From: Labilithrix sp.
Lineage (GTDB): Bacteria; Myxococcota; Polyangia; Polyangiales; Polyangiaceae
DNA: 45,317 bases
Assembly (NCBI GenBank): GCA_028287035.1
Contig: JAQBQL010000204.1
Span: 1 to 45,317 of the forward strand
Reading direction: 5' to 3'
Part shown: positions 30,890 to 39,094 of the stretch, piece after piece
Layout: each line of letters opens with the position of its first letter
Position numbering within the stretch: position 1 is the first letter of the stretch
Notes under the pieces: generated by a model
The model's database searches: none
Seen by the model: only the letters and a program-made list of their open reading frames with translations
What the model was told of the DNA's origin: nothing
Program-made: the position numbers and the translations under genes

Positions 30890-32122
30890 GTGAGCTTCTC
30901 CGTCGCGCACGTCTCCGATCTGCACGTCTCCGAGTTCGGCGACACCTTCCACGACCGCCTGCGGGTCGTGAAGCGCAGCGCCAACGTCGTCGCGACCGAC
31001 ACCCCGAAGCTCGAGGTGGTCTGGCAGGAGTCGGGCTGGCGCATCTTCCACGAGAAGGGCAAGCGACCCTCCAAGATCGCGCTCGTCGATCCCGACGGCT
31101 ACGCGCACCCCATCCCGTCGCTGAAGGAAGGCGGCGGCGTCATCGATCCGGTGGAGCGCGCGGCGAGCCGGGCCTTCCACCTCGAGGCGCGCCGGGCCTC
31201 CACGCTGGCCGCGCACCTGCCCGGACCGGGCGCCCTCCGCGTCCTCTACGAGGGGACGCCGCGGAACTCCAACGTGCGGCTGCTGCGCGCGGTGGCGGCG
31301 ATCGAGGAGGCGAATCCGGACGCGGTGGTCATCACCGGGGACGTCACCGACGACGGCGCGGGCTGGGAGCTCGTCGAGTCTGCGTTCAAGCGCTGGAAGG
31401 ACCGGGGGCGCCTCTTCGTCATTCCCGGCAACCACGACCTCTACCTGTTCCCGCTCCGCGGAAGCAGCCGCCCGCGGCCCACGCAGGACTCGAAGCGCGC
31501 CGCGTGGCGGGCCTTCGCGGCGCGCATCGGCCTCGAGCTCCATCCCTCGGGCGGCTGGTACCGGCACGTGCCCGAGGCGGACGCGATCTTCGTCGGGCTC
31601 GACTCGTGCGCGCGCCCGCAGCGCCGGTTCTTCCGCCACAACGGCGCGATCGGCCCGGCGCAGCTCGCCTGGGTCCGCGAGCTCGCGGCGCGCCCCGAGT
31701 TCAAGGCGGCCCGGCACCGCCTCGTCATGCTCCATCACCACGTCGTGCCGCTCCCGCACGGCGTCGGAAGGCGCGCGCCGAGCGAGATCGGGATGCGCCT
31801 CGACGACGCGCGAAGCGCCGCCGAGCTCTTCGACGAGATCGGGGCCACCGCGGTGCTGCACGGGCACCGGCACGTCAGCGAGCAGCGTCAGCCCGCCGGA
31901 TCGAACTTCACGATCCTCGCGTCGCCGTCGCTCACCCTCGGGTGCCGCAGCGGGGACGATCCCTCGTTCTGGCGCATCGACCTCGACGCGCATTTCCGCG
32001 CCTCGCGGGTGCGCGTCCCCGTCGAGAGCATCGAGCAGGACGAGGATCCGTCGGAGAGCATCGCGCCGCCGCTCGTAGATTCGGTGGTCGACCTGATGGC
32101 GGTCGCCGACGACGACGACTGA
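30890..32122 (+). CDS. Calcineurin-like metallophosphoesterase with large insert
   Basis: GTG 30890 lies 4 bp after the lipoprotein stop and gives 410 residues. All five metal-site motifs are present in order: D-x-H ('HVSDLHVSEFGD', D10/H12), G-D ('VVITGDVTDDG', about 150), G-N-H-D ('FVIPGNHDLY', about 182), H ('RLVMLHHHVVPL') and G-H-x-H ('VLHGHRHVSE'). The spacing between the first two motifs is about 135 residues instead of the usual 30-45. The insert (about 20-115) carries 'LEVVWQESGWRIFHEKGKRPSKI' and 'LVDPDGYAHPIPSL'. The substrate (nucleotide, phospholipid or protein phosphate) is unknown. An acidic tail closes the protein. Confidence 0.9.
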   Translation: MSFSVAHVSDLHVSEFGDTFHDRLRVVKRSANVVATDTPKLEVVWQESGWRIFHEKGKRPSKIALVDPDGYAHPIPSLKEGGGVIDPVERAASRAFHLEARRASTLAAHLPGPGALRVLYEGTPRNSNVRLLRAVAAIEEANPDAVVITGDVTDDGAGWELVESAFKRWKDRGRLFVIPGNHDLYLFPLRGSSRPRPTQDSKRAAWRAFAARIGLELHPSGGWYRHVPEADAIFVGLDSCARPQRRFFRHNGAIGPAQLAWVRELAARPEFKAARHRLVMLHHHVVPLPHGVGRRAPSEIGMRLDDARSAAELFDEIGATAVLHGHRHVSEQRQPAGSNFTILASPSLTLGCRSGDDPSFWRIDLDAHFRASRVRVPVESIEQDEDPSESIAPPLVDSVVDLMAVADDDD

Positions 32123-32129
32123 CGCGCGG

Positions 32130-32525
32130 TCAGTCCGCCGAGGCGTCGGCGGCGGGCGAGAGGAACGCGCAGGAGGGCGACCGCTCAGGGCTCACGATGA
32201 CGTCGCAGCTCGTCGCCGGATCGTTCAGCGTGTCGACGCACGCCTGGACCTTCACCGCGCCCGGGTCCTCGCTCACCACGAGCCCGTGCAGGCACTGGTC
32301 GTCGTAGAAGCGCTTGCACGCGCCGACGTCGAGGTTCGGCGAGTCGCCGCGGTGTGCGGGCTGCGTCAGGTCGATGCCGCAGCTGGGGGCGTTCTCGCAG
32401 CGGGCGCTCTCGATCTTCCGGCACGAGTCGACGCCCACCGGGTCGGTACCGCAGGCCGCGGTCGCGGCTCCGCCCAGCGCGAGGGCGAGCGCGGCCAGCA
32501 CGAGCACGGCGGGACGCGAAGACAT
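32130..32525 (-). CDS. Cys-rich small lipoprotein or secreted protein
   Basis: ATG 32525 gives 131 residues: a signal peptide with a likely lipobox ('GAATAAC', Cys about 25), then seven or eight further Cys in spaced positions ('VDSCRKIESARCENAPSCGI', 'VGACKRFYDDQC', 'VQACVDTL', 'TSCDVI', 'PSCAFL'). The pattern points to disulfides and an extracytoplasmic location. Similar short Cys-rich lipoproteins are abundant in myxobacteria; function unknown. It is convergent with the phosphoesterase gene and divergent from the nucleotidyltransferase gene. Confidence 0.75.
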   Translation of the reverse strand: MSSRPAVLVLAALALALGGAATAACGTDPVGVDSCRKIESARCENAPSCGIDLTQPAHRGDSPNLDVGACKRFYDDQCLHGLVVSEDPGAVKVQACVDTLNDPATSCDVIVSPERSPSCAFLSPAADASAD

Positions 32526-32589
32526 GCTCTTTCCCTTACTACGCGGCCTCGTGCGCTCCAAAAAAGCGACAGGAGCTCGACGCTTCGCT

Positions 32590-32595
32590 AGGAGG
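32590..32595 (+). promoter_or_regulatory. Strong ribosome-binding site fixing the start at 32602
   Basis: AGGAGG lies six bases before GTG 32602. Much longer in-frame reading exists upstream but is antisense to the Cys-rich lipoprotein gene; this site decides the start. Confidence 0.8.
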
Positions 32596-32601
32596 AGAGG
32601 G

Positions 32602-33459
32602 GTGACGGGCCTTCCGTGCATGATCCTGGGCGCGGGGCTCGGCAGCCGCCTCCGTCCGCTCACGGGCGAGCGCGCGAAGCCCATGGTGCCAATCGGTGAC
32701 GCGCCCGCCGTCGCGCACGTCCTCGCGCGCGTGCGCCTGGCGGCCGGCCGGGTGGTGGTCAACGTCCACCACCGCCCCGAGGATCTCGCGCGCTGGGCCG
32801 AGGAGCAGGACGTCGGCGTGTCGCACGAGCCTGTGCTGCTCGGCACCGCCGGCGGGATCCACGCGGCGGCGGCGCTGCTGGGCGAGGGCGACGTGCTGGT
32901 CTGGAACGGCGACATCCTGAGCGACCTCGATCCGCGGACGCTCGTCGAGGCGCATGCCAGGGACGGCTCCGCCGCGACCCTCGCGGTCCTGCCGCGACCG
33001 GCGGGCGAGGGGACGGTCGGCATCGACGCCGCCGGACGCGTGGTGCGCCTGCGCGGCCGCCGCTCCGGCGACGAGGTGCGCGGCGGCGAGTTCCTCGGCA
33101 TCCACGTGCTGGGCGAGCGGCTCCGGCATCGGCTGCCGGCCGAGGGGTGCCTCGTCGGGGACGTGTACCTGCCCGCTCTCGCCGCCGGCGAGACCATCCG
33201 CGCGTGCGAGGTGAGCGCCTCGTTCCGGGACGTCGGGACCGTCGCCGAGTACCTCGCGGCGAACCGCGCGTGGCTCGAGGCGCGGAGCCTCTCGTCGTGG
33301 GCGCATCCCACCGCCGACGTGCGCGCCGACATCCGGGGCTCGGTGGTCGGGGCCTACGCCATCGTCACCGCTCCGGCGCGCAGCAGCGTGGTGTGGCCGA
33401 ACGCCTACGTGCAGAATGCATGCGAGGGCGTCGTGGTGACGCCCGCCGCGCCGCGCTGA
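32602..33459 (+). CDS. Sugar-phosphate nucleotidyltransferase (GDP/UDP-sugar synthesis)
   Basis: GTG 32602 gives 285 residues. The NTP-binding loop is 'MILGAGLGSRLRPLTGERAKPMVPIGDAP' (G-x-G-x-R ... K-P), followed by 'VVNVHHRPEDLARW' and 'EPVLLGTAGGIHAAAALLG'. The metal-site strand is 'VLVWNGDILSDLD', then 'GGEFLGIHVLGERL' and 'CLVGDVYLPALAAGETI'. The order matches mannose-1-phosphate guanylyltransferase, MurNAc-1-P uridylyltransferase (MurU) and heptose-1-P guanylyltransferase relatives. The short C-terminus has one or two left-handed-helix-like turns ('ADIRGSVVGAYAIV'). It makes an activated sugar for envelope polymers; which sugar and nucleotide are not determined. Confidence 0.88.
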   Translation: MTGLPCMILGAGLGSRLRPLTGERAKPMVPIGDAPAVAHVLARVRLAAGRVVVNVHHRPEDLARWAEEQDVGVSHEPVLLGTAGGIHAAAALLGEGDVLVWNGDILSDLDPRTLVEAHARDGSAATLAVLPRPAGEGTVGIDAAGRVVRLRGRRSGDEVRGGEFLGIHVLGERLRHRLPAEGCLVGDVYLPALAAGETIRACEVSASFRDVGTVAEYLAANRAWLEARSLSSWAHPTADVRADIRGSVVGAYAIVTAPARSSVVWPNAYVQNACEGVVVTPAAPR

Positions 33460-33468
33460 GGCGGCGCG
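33447..33468. terminator. GC hairpin between convergent genes (weak terminator candidate)
   Basis: An 8-bp perfect stem (33447-33454 with 33461-33468) around GCTGAG spans the stop of the nucleotidyltransferase gene and faces the convergent kelch-like gene. There is no T-run on either strand, so termination would need Rho or other help. Confidence 0.3.
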
Positions 33469-33481
33469 CCGGATCAGGCGC

Positions 33482-34801
33482 TCACTCGACGTACTGCTCG
33501 ACGGACGCGGCGCCGCCCGCGATCGCCGCGGCGCCGTTGGGGAGCGCGATGAGGCGGGCTCCTCGGCGCGGCTCGCGCAGCGTGAGCTCCCGCGATTCGG
33601 TCCCGGTCACGCGGTACGCGTGCGTCGCCCCCGCCGCGTCGTCGCCGACCACCAGCGCGACGCCCGCGGCGATGCTCACGGCCTCGGCGCGGACCAGCGG
33701 GACGGCGCCCGGCCAGGTCGCCGGCACACAATCGGCGGTGCAGGCGAGGTCGATGACGCGCGGCAGCGGGATCGCCGCCGGGTCGGCCGCGGTGCCGACG
33801 CCGCCGACGACGAGCACGTGCGTCGCGTCGAGCGCGGCGGCGCCGCAGCCCTTCACCGGGTCGGCGGGGTAGGCGAGGGTCGAGCCCACCGCCGCGCCGG
33901 GCGCGAGGAGCTCGGCGGTGCCCTTCTCGGCGGTGCCGCCGTACACGAAGATGCCGCGGCCTTCGACGTTCGCGGCGCAGGCGCCCTCGCGCGGCGTGGC
34001 GAGGGTCGCGAAGGTCGTCGTCCCGTCGGCGGCGATGCGGAAGACGCGCGGGGTCGGTCCGCCGGCGCCGGCCGGGCGGGTGCCGCCGATGACGCCGACC
34101 GACAGGCCGAGCGACACGACGCTGGCGCCGCCCGAGATCTCGGCGAACGTGCCGCCCGCGGGAGCTGCGAGGTCCGCGTACGTGCCGGACGAGAGATCCA
34201 GCGACGACGCGCCCTTCTCGTCGATGATGACCGCGACGGTGCCGAAGGTCGCGAGCGAACGCGCCGGCCGGGGCAGGGCGGTGAAGGGCGTCGCGGTACC
34301 GAGCAGGAGGAGGTCGTAGAGGACGGTCGTCGTGTCGCTCGCCGCGAAGATGTACCGGCCGACGTCGATCGTGAGGCGCGGCTGGTCGAGCGGGATGGCG
34401 AGGTTGGGCAGGCGCGCCAGCTCCCCGACGCGCTGCACGAAGACGCTGAAGTCGCTGGAGGCGAGCGCGCCGAACTGCACGTAGAGGCTCTGGCCCTTGA
34501 GGAGCGTCTTGCCCGCGGCATCGGTGGCGGTCACCCGCAGCGACGCGACGTCGGTGAGCTCCTTGTCACCGAGCGAGACCTCGTCCGCCGGCAGGGCGGT
34601 GCGCGACAGCTCCGTCACCTTGCCGTCGAGATCGATGCTCTCGACGAGCAGCGAGGTGGGCGCAGGCTGGCGCGTGAACGCGTCGAGCTCCTGACCCACG
34701 TTGATCCCGATGGTCGCGGTCGGGGGGTCGCTGCTGCACGACGCCACGAGGGCCGATGTCACCGTCAGCGTCAGTCCCAGCGCGGTTCGCGAGCGCCACA
34801 T
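33482..34801 (-). CDS. Kelch-like repeat lipoprotein
   Basis: ATG 34801 gives 439 residues with a lipobox ('SALVASC', Cys about 22). A beta-rich N-terminal domain (about 30-150) precedes five or so Gly-Gly-containing blade motifs: 'VGVIGGTRPAG', 'IFVYGGTAEKG', 'VLVVGGVGTA', 'ALVVGDDAAG', 'AAIAGGAASVEQY'. This spacing resembles a degenerate kelch beta-propeller. Such lipoproteins are typical of myxobacteria and are thought to be surface or periplasmic binding proteins. Open sequence upstream in the same frame up to about 36094 is antisense to real genes and is not included. Confidence 0.82.
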   Translation of the reverse strand: MWRSRTALGLTLTVTSALVASCSSDPPTATIGINVGQELDAFTRQPAPTSLLVESIDLDGKVTELSRTALPADEVSLGDKELTDVASLRVTATDAAGKTLLKGQSLYVQFGALASSDFSVFVQRVGELARLPNLAIPLDQPRLTIDVGRYIFAASDTTTVLYDLLLLGTATPFTALPRPARSLATFGTVAVIIDEKGASSLDLSSGTYADLAAPAGGTFAEISGGASVVSLGLSVGVIGGTRPAGAGGPTPRVFRIAADGTTTFATLATPREGACAANVEGRGIFVYGGTAEKGTAELLAPGAAVGSTLAYPADPVKGCGAAALDATHVLVVGGVGTAADPAAIPLPRVIDLACTADCVPATWPGAVPLVRAEAVSIAAGVALVVGDDAAGATHAYRVTGTESRELTLREPRRGARLIALPNGAAAIAGGAASVEQYVE

Positions 34802-34939
34802 GCCGGCATGGGTAGCACGGCCCGCCCCGCGGCAAGCAGCAAACTTGGCCGCAACAACCCATGGACGATAGCCCCAGGAGAGGCAAACGGAAGGTGCGGC
34901 CCCGCCGCCCCGCAACGCCTCGACGACGGGAGAAGCAGC

Positions 34940-35737
34940 GTGAGAAACCTCGAGCAGATCCAGGAGAACGACGGCGAGGGATCGACGCCGCGGGGAGTGA
35001 CCATGCTGCTCGTCGCGCTCGGCGGCGCCTGCATCGTGTTCGCGGGCTTCGCGATCACCGGCAAGCGCTCGACCGAGGCGACCGCCAAGGTCGACCCCCT
35101 CGGCGAGCTCGTGACGCAGCAGGCCCGGATCGGCGGCGCCGCGCCCGGCCCGCGCGCCACCGACCTCTCCACGCGTGAGGTGACGTTCCCCGGCCTCCTG
35201 AGCGACGAGAGCGCGCCGACCACCGCGCTCGCCGCCGTGAAGGGCAATCCGAAGCCCGCCGCGAGCGCATCGGGGGCGGTCGCCGCGGCTCCTCCCGCGG
35301 ATCCGACGGCCGCCATCGCGCTCAACGTCCGGAGCACGCCGGCCAGCGAGGGGCTCGGCGCGCCGCTGCCCGCGCAGAACATGCTCGGCGCCTCCCCGGT
35401 CGTCACCCGTCCTCGTGACTCGCTGACGCGCGCCGCCAGCGACGCGGCGGAGAGCCAGTCCTCGTCCGCCGGTCCGCCGGCCCCGCCCGGCCGCGAGGGC
35501 GGCTACCAGCTGCAGGTCAGCTCGTTCCGCACGCAGAGCGAGGCCGACGGCTTCTCCGGACAGCTCCGCGCGCGTGGTCACAAGGCCTACGTCGTCGAGG
35601 CGCACGTCCCGGGCCGCGGCACGTGGTTCCGCGTCCGCATCGGCCCGTTCGCGAATCAGCACGCCGCGGCTTCGTACCGCTCGGGGTTCGAGGGTCGCGA
35701 GCACGTCGTGCCGTTCATCGTTCCGCCCGCGAAGTGA
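34940..35737 (+). CDS. SPOR-domain membrane protein
   Basis: GTG 34940 follows GGGAGAAG (34928-34935) and gives 265 residues. A short cytoplasmic N-terminus is followed by one membrane helix ('VTMLLVALGGACIVFAGFAI', about 20-39). A periplasmic Ala/Pro-rich linker of about 130 residues leads to a C-terminal SPOR domain (about 187-255: 'GYQLQVSSFRTQSEADGFSGQL', 'VPGRGTWFRVRIGPFANQHAA'). SPOR domains bind peptidoglycan strands stripped of stem peptides, typically at division septa (FtsN, DedD, DamX). The layout is FtsN-like, but the N-terminal half has no FtsN-specific motif that I can identify. Confidence 0.9.
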   Translation: MRNLEQIQENDGEGSTPRGVTMLLVALGGACIVFAGFAITGKRSTEATAKVDPLGELVTQQARIGGAAPGPRATDLSTREVTFPGLLSDESAPTTALAAVKGNPKPAASASGAVAAAPPADPTAAIALNVRSTPASEGLGAPLPAQNMLGASPVVTRPRDSLTRAASDAAESQSSSAGPPAPPGREGGYQLQVSSFRTQSEADGFSGQLRARGHKAYVVEAHVPGRGTWFRVRIGPFANQHAAASYRSGFEGREHVVPFIVPPAK

Positions 35738-35788
35738 CGCCGCCGCGCGTGGCGTGAGCCGCGCGCCTGTGCCAGACTCGAGGAGAGG

Positions 35789-35998
35789 ATGACGCTCTTC
35801 GGTTTGCCCGGCTGGACTGTCGCGCTCGTCATCGCAGGGCTCGCGCCGTTCGCGGCGAGCGCGTTCGGAAAGCTCGTCGAACGGCGGGTGCGCGACCGCA
35901 CGCGACGTTCGCTCGCCGGCGCAGGTCTTGCGCCGGTCTCGCCGTCGCGCTCGAGAGGCGCGGCAGCGGCAGGCGGGCCCGACGAGCTCGTGTCCTGA
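35789..35998 (+). CDS. Small membrane protein (69 aa)
   Basis: ATG 35789 has AGGAG (35781-35785) three bases upstream, somewhat close. The product has one N-terminal membrane helix ('GWTVALVIAGLAPFAASAF'), a basic region ('KLVERRVRDRTRRSL') and a Ser/Ala/Gly-rich tail. No family recognised. It stands 51 bp after the SPOR gene and 110 bp before the amidotransferase-like gene. Confidence 0.55.
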   Translation: MTLFGLPGWTVALVIAGLAPFAASAFGKLVERRVRDRTRRSLAGAGLAPVSPSRSRGAAAAGGPDELVS

Positions 35999-36095
35999 GC
36001 CGCGCGCCGGCCCTATGATCACCGCATCGATCGTCCTATCTTCGGTTTGCCGCGTCGGCCTCGTGGCCTGACGCGCGGAACCGCGACCGCTCACC

Positions 36096-36102
36096 GGAGG
36101 AG
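36096..36102 (+). promoter_or_regulatory. Ribosome-binding site fixing the start at 36109
   Basis: GGAGGAG lies six bases before ATG 36109. It matters because the start decides which residue occupies the N-terminal catalytic position of the amidotransferase-like protein. Confidence 0.85.
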
Positions 36103-36108
36103 AACTTC

Positions 36109-36987
36109 ATGGCACGTCTGTTCGGCCTGATCGGCAACCGCGCGGATCTCGCGTCGCGAGTGCTCGCCTCCGAATCGGCAGCGCTGAAGGCGGAGTCGCC
36201 GGGCTCGCCGCTCGGGTGGGGCGTCGGCTTCTACCAGGGCGGCGAGGTGCTCATGCGGCGTCGCCCCATCGACGAGATGGCGCCTGCCGGGGGGCTCGAC
36301 GTGGCGAAGCTCGCCGGTGACATCCGCGCCGACGTGCTCGTCGGGCACGTGCGGCATGCGACGGTCGGCACCCTGCGCACCGAGAACACGCACCCCTTCC
36401 GCTACCGCCAGTGGCTGTTCGCGCAGACCGGGACGCTGCCGGCGTTCGACTCGATCCGCGAGCGGCTCTTCGGCAGCGTGCCCGAGTTCCTTCGCTCGTC
36501 GATCCGCGGCGAGAGCGACGCCGAGATCCTGTTCTACGTGTTCCTCTCGTTCCTCCACGACGCGGGGCGCCTCAGCGACGGCGTGAACGATCCTTCGTAC
36601 CCCTCGCACGTGCGCGACGCGCTGCGTTCGTCGGTTTCGGTGGTCGACGGCCTTGCGGCCGAGGTGGGCGGCGGCGCGAGCGCGATCAACATCATCGTCT
36701 CCGACGGCGAGCGGCTCTACGCGCTGAACCGCGGCGCGCAGATGGGCTACCGGGTCCTCGCGGGCAAGCACGACGCGGAGTCGCTCATCGAGGACGACCT
36801 GAACCTGCGCCGCCGGACGCCGGAGCTCGAGCAGATGCACTTCGCGCTCCTCGCGAGCGACTTCGACGAGGACTCCTCGCCGCTCGTCGCGTCTTCGCCC
36901 ACCGGCCAGTCCCGGTGGAAGGCCATCGCCGCGCCCGCCGTGGTGACGATGGAGCGCGGGCGCGAGCCGCAGGTCGAAGCCATCTGA
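36109..36987 (+). CDS. Class II glutamine amidotransferase-like protein lacking catalytic Cys
   Basis: The 292-residue protein matches the YafJ-like class II (Ntn) amidotransferase fold: 'MARLFGLIGNRADLASRVL', then 'VGHVRHATVGTLRTENTHPFRYRQWLF' (H80/H83, N-T-H-P-F) and late 'IVSDGERLYALNRG'. In active members the residue after Met is Cys, which becomes the N-terminal nucleophile; here it is Ala. The oxyanion-hole 'HNG' is 'Q106-T107-G108'. The start is secured by a strong ribosome-binding site, and no in-frame upstream Met-Cys is seen. The protein is therefore probably not a glutaminase and may be a binding or regulatory pseudoenzyme. Cofactors and targets unknown. Confidence 0.88.
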   Translation: MARLFGLIGNRADLASRVLASESAALKAESPGSPLGWGVGFYQGGEVLMRRRPIDEMAPAGGLDVAKLAGDIRADVLVGHVRHATVGTLRTENTHPFRYRQWLFAQTGTLPAFDSIRERLFGSVPEFLRSSIRGESDAEILFYVFLSFLHDAGRLSDGVNDPSYPSHVRDALRSSVSVVDGLAAEVGGGASAINIIVSDGERLYALNRGAQMGYRVLAGKHDAESLIEDDLNLRRRTPELEQMHFALLASDFDEDSSPLVASSPTGQSRWKAIAAPAVVTMERGREPQVEAI

Positions 36988-36992
36988 TCCTC

Positions 36993-37619
36993 GTGCGTCC
37001 GCTCGTCGCGCCGGTCCGGTACGTGGCGCTCCTCGGTATCCTCGTGGCGGGCTGCGGAGGCGGCGGGCTCGTCACCGCCGCGGAGCTCCCGAAGGAGCCG
37101 CGCCGGCCGGACGGGGTGGTCGTCGAGCCGGCGCCGGCCCTTCCTGCGCCGGTCGACCGCGCCGCGTCGAGCGGCGTCGTTGCGCTGCGCGAGCCGCTCG
37201 CCGACCGTGACGTCGAGGAGGTGGTGCGCAGCTACGTCCGCGCCTTCGAGCGCGAGGACCTCGATGCGCTCGTGCAGATGCTCGCGCAGGACTCCGGGCC
37301 GCTCGGTCACGCCGGCTCGCGTCAGCAGCTCGTCGACGGCTGGCGCACGAAGATGAAGAGCTTCGAGTACCAGAAGCTCGCGGGCCTCGAGATCGCGCGG
37401 GTCACGCAGATGGAGAAGCTCACGTACGAGGGCTTCGGGGACACCCGCGGCGTCGCTCGCCCCGGCGAGATGCGCCCCGGCGATCTGTACGTGCGGGTCC
37501 CCATCGCCAATCCCCGGGTAGGCAGCGACCAGCTCTTCGGGGACGTCCTCGTGCTGCTCCTCCGTCGCGAGGACGGGCGCCTCAAGCTCGCGGGCCAGGC
37601 CGACGAGCCGGGCGGGTGA
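36993..37619 (+). CDS. Lipoprotein, NTF2/SnoaL-like
   Basis: GTG 36993 gives 208 residues with a lipobox ('GILVAGC', Cys about 19). After a Pro-rich linker comes an NTF2-like domain (about 65-205): helix 'VEEVVRSYVRAFEREDLDALVQMLAQD', 'GSRQQLVDGWRTKM', then strands 'LAGLEIARVTQMEKLTYEGFG', 'DLYVRVPIA', 'DVLVLLLRREDGRLKLAGQ'. It follows the amidotransferase-like gene by 5 bp, so both probably share a transcript. Convergent with the sigma-54 activator gene (1 bp between ends). Confidence 0.8.
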   Translation: MRPLVAPVRYVALLGILVAGCGGGGLVTAAELPKEPRRPDGVVVEPAPALPAPVDRAASSGVVALREPLADRDVEEVVRSYVRAFEREDLDALVQMLAQDSGPLGHAGSRQQLVDGWRTKMKSFEYQKLAGLEIARVTQMEKLTYEGFGDTRGVARPGEMRPGDLYVRVPIANPRVGSDQLFGDVLVLLLRREDGRLKLAGQADEPGG

Positions 37620-37620
37620 C

Positions 37621-39078
37621 CTACTCGCTACGGTAGGCCGAGAGGTCGATGTTGTACCGCTTCAGCCAGCGGTGCACCTGCATTCGCTCCTTGCCGAGCT
37701 CCCGGCCGACCGCCGCGATGTTGCCGCGGTGGCGCTCGAGGAGCTGCCGGAGCTCGTCCTCGGACGGCGGGCCACGCCGCGCCGGGAGCGCCGCGGTCGG
37801 GATGCCGGGCGCGACGTTCCCCGCCGCGGCGTGCGCGTCGGGGGGCAGCTGGCTCGGCATCGGCATCCGCTGACGGTCGCCGTACCCCTTCATGTGCTCG
37901 CTGATCGCGTCGGGCAGGTGCATCGTGTCGAGCTCGGGCCCGTCGGTGAGGGCGACGCCGCGCTTGATGCAGCTCTCGAGCTCGCGCACGTTGAACGGCC
38001 AGTCGTAGTGGAAGAGCGCGACGAGGAACGAGAACGAGAAGCCGAGGCCGGGGCGGCCGTACCGCGCGCAGAAGCTGTTCGCGAGGAGATAGATGTCCTC
38101 CTTGCGCTCGCGCAGCGGCGGCAGCCTGACGACGTGCTCGTTGAGCCGCGCGAGGAGGTCGCCGCGGAACTTCCCCTCCTTCACGTACTGGTAGAGATCG
38201 CGGTGCGTCGCGCAGACGACGCGGATGTCGACGTGCTCGGGCGTGGTCGCGCCGAGCGGGAACACCTCGCGGGCCTGCAGCACGCGCAGCAGCTTGGCCT
38301 GGGCGTCGAGCGGCATGTCCCCGATCTCGTCGAGGAAGAGCGTCCCGTTGTCGGCGAGCTTGATGAGGCCGGGCTTGTCGCGGTCGGCGCCCGAGAACGC
38401 ACCGCGCCGGTAGCCGAACAGCTCGCTCTCGAGCAGGTTGTGCGGGATGGCCGCGCAGTTGATGGCCTGGAACGAGCCGCGGCGGCCCGAGAAGCGGTGG
38501 ATGCCGCGCGCGACCACCTCCTTGCCGGTGCCGGTCTCGCCGAGGATGACCGCCGACAGCTCGGTCGGCGCGATGCGCTCGATGTCCGCTGCGATCTGGT
38601 CCATCTGCGCGCCGCCCACGAGCTCGTTCCACTCCTTGGCCTTGCGCTCGCCGGCGATCTTGCCATCGATGCGGTAGGCGACGTTGCGCTCCGCGCCGGC
38701 CTCGACGAACTTGAACATCGCGTCGCCGACGCGGATCTCGTGGTTCGGCTCGAGCTCGACCTCCGTGACGTAGTTGCCGTCGACCATCGTGCCGTTGCGG
38801 CTCCCGAGGTCCTGCAGCATCCAGCGTCCCTCGCGCGCCGGATCCGAGTAGATGCGCGCGTGCTGCCGGCTGACCGCCTGCTCCGGCACCGAGATCAGGT
38901 TCGTCGGATCGCGACCGATGGTCAGCTCCGGGGAGACGAACACGTAGGCCGGCGAGAGCTGCTCGAAGTTCGGCGCGTACAGGAGGATGAGCCCGGCGCG
39001 CTCCTTGCTGGTCGGCGTGGAGTCTCGCGCCTCGGCGTCGTTGTAGCTCGACGAAACGCCGGTCCGGTACCTGCTCAT
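37621..39078 (-). CDS. FHA-domain sigma-54-dependent transcriptional activator
   Basis: ATG 39078 gives 485 residues. The FHA domain (about 28-125) has 'LTIGRDPTN', 'SRQHARIY' and '[12 protein letters not shown]', which read phospho-Thr on a partner, typically a Ser/Thr kinase substrate. The AAA+ domain has Walker A 'GETGTGKE' (180-187), Walker B '[10 protein letters not shown]' (245-254), and the sigma-54-contacting loop 'GAFSGA' (226-231, canonical GAFTGA with Thr to Ser). The C-terminal Fis-type helix-turn-helix is '[22 protein letters not shown]' (near 452-473). A Pro/Ala-rich linker (about 400-440) precedes it. FHA-type activators are a hallmark of myxobacteria. No sigma-54 promoter was recognised nearby, so targets are unknown. 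coaE lies upstream, 16 bp away. Confidence 0.94.
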   Translation of the reverse strand: MSRYRTGVSSSYNDAEARDSTPTSKERAGLILLYAPNFEQLSPAYVFVSPELTIGRDPTNLISVPEQAVSRQHARIYSDPAREGRWMLQDLGSRNGTMVDGNYVTEVELEPNHEIRVGDAMFKFVEAGAERNVAYRIDGKIAGERKAKEWNELVGGAQMDQIAADIERIAPTELSAVILGETGTGKEVVARGIHRFSGRRGSFQAINCAAIPHNLLESELFGYRRGAFSGADRDKPGLIKLADNGTLFLDEIGDMPLDAQAKLLRVLQAREVFPLGATTPEHVDIRVVCATHRDLYQYVKEGKFRGDLLARLNEHVVRLPPLRERKEDIYLLANSFCARYGRPGLGFSFSFLVALFHYDWPFNVRELESCIKRGVALTDGPELDTMHLPDAISEHMKGYGDRQRMPMPSQLPPDAHAAAGNVAPGIPTAALPARRGPPSEDELRQLLERHRGNIAAVGRELGKERMQVHRWLKRYNIDLSAYRSE

Positions 39079-39094
39079 CCGAACGTCCAGCGTA

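Noticed and set aside
34802..36094. N-terminal extension of the kelch-like lipoprotein on the minus strand
   Set aside because: It lies antisense to the SPOR gene and destroys the lipoprotein signal peptide that starts at 34801.
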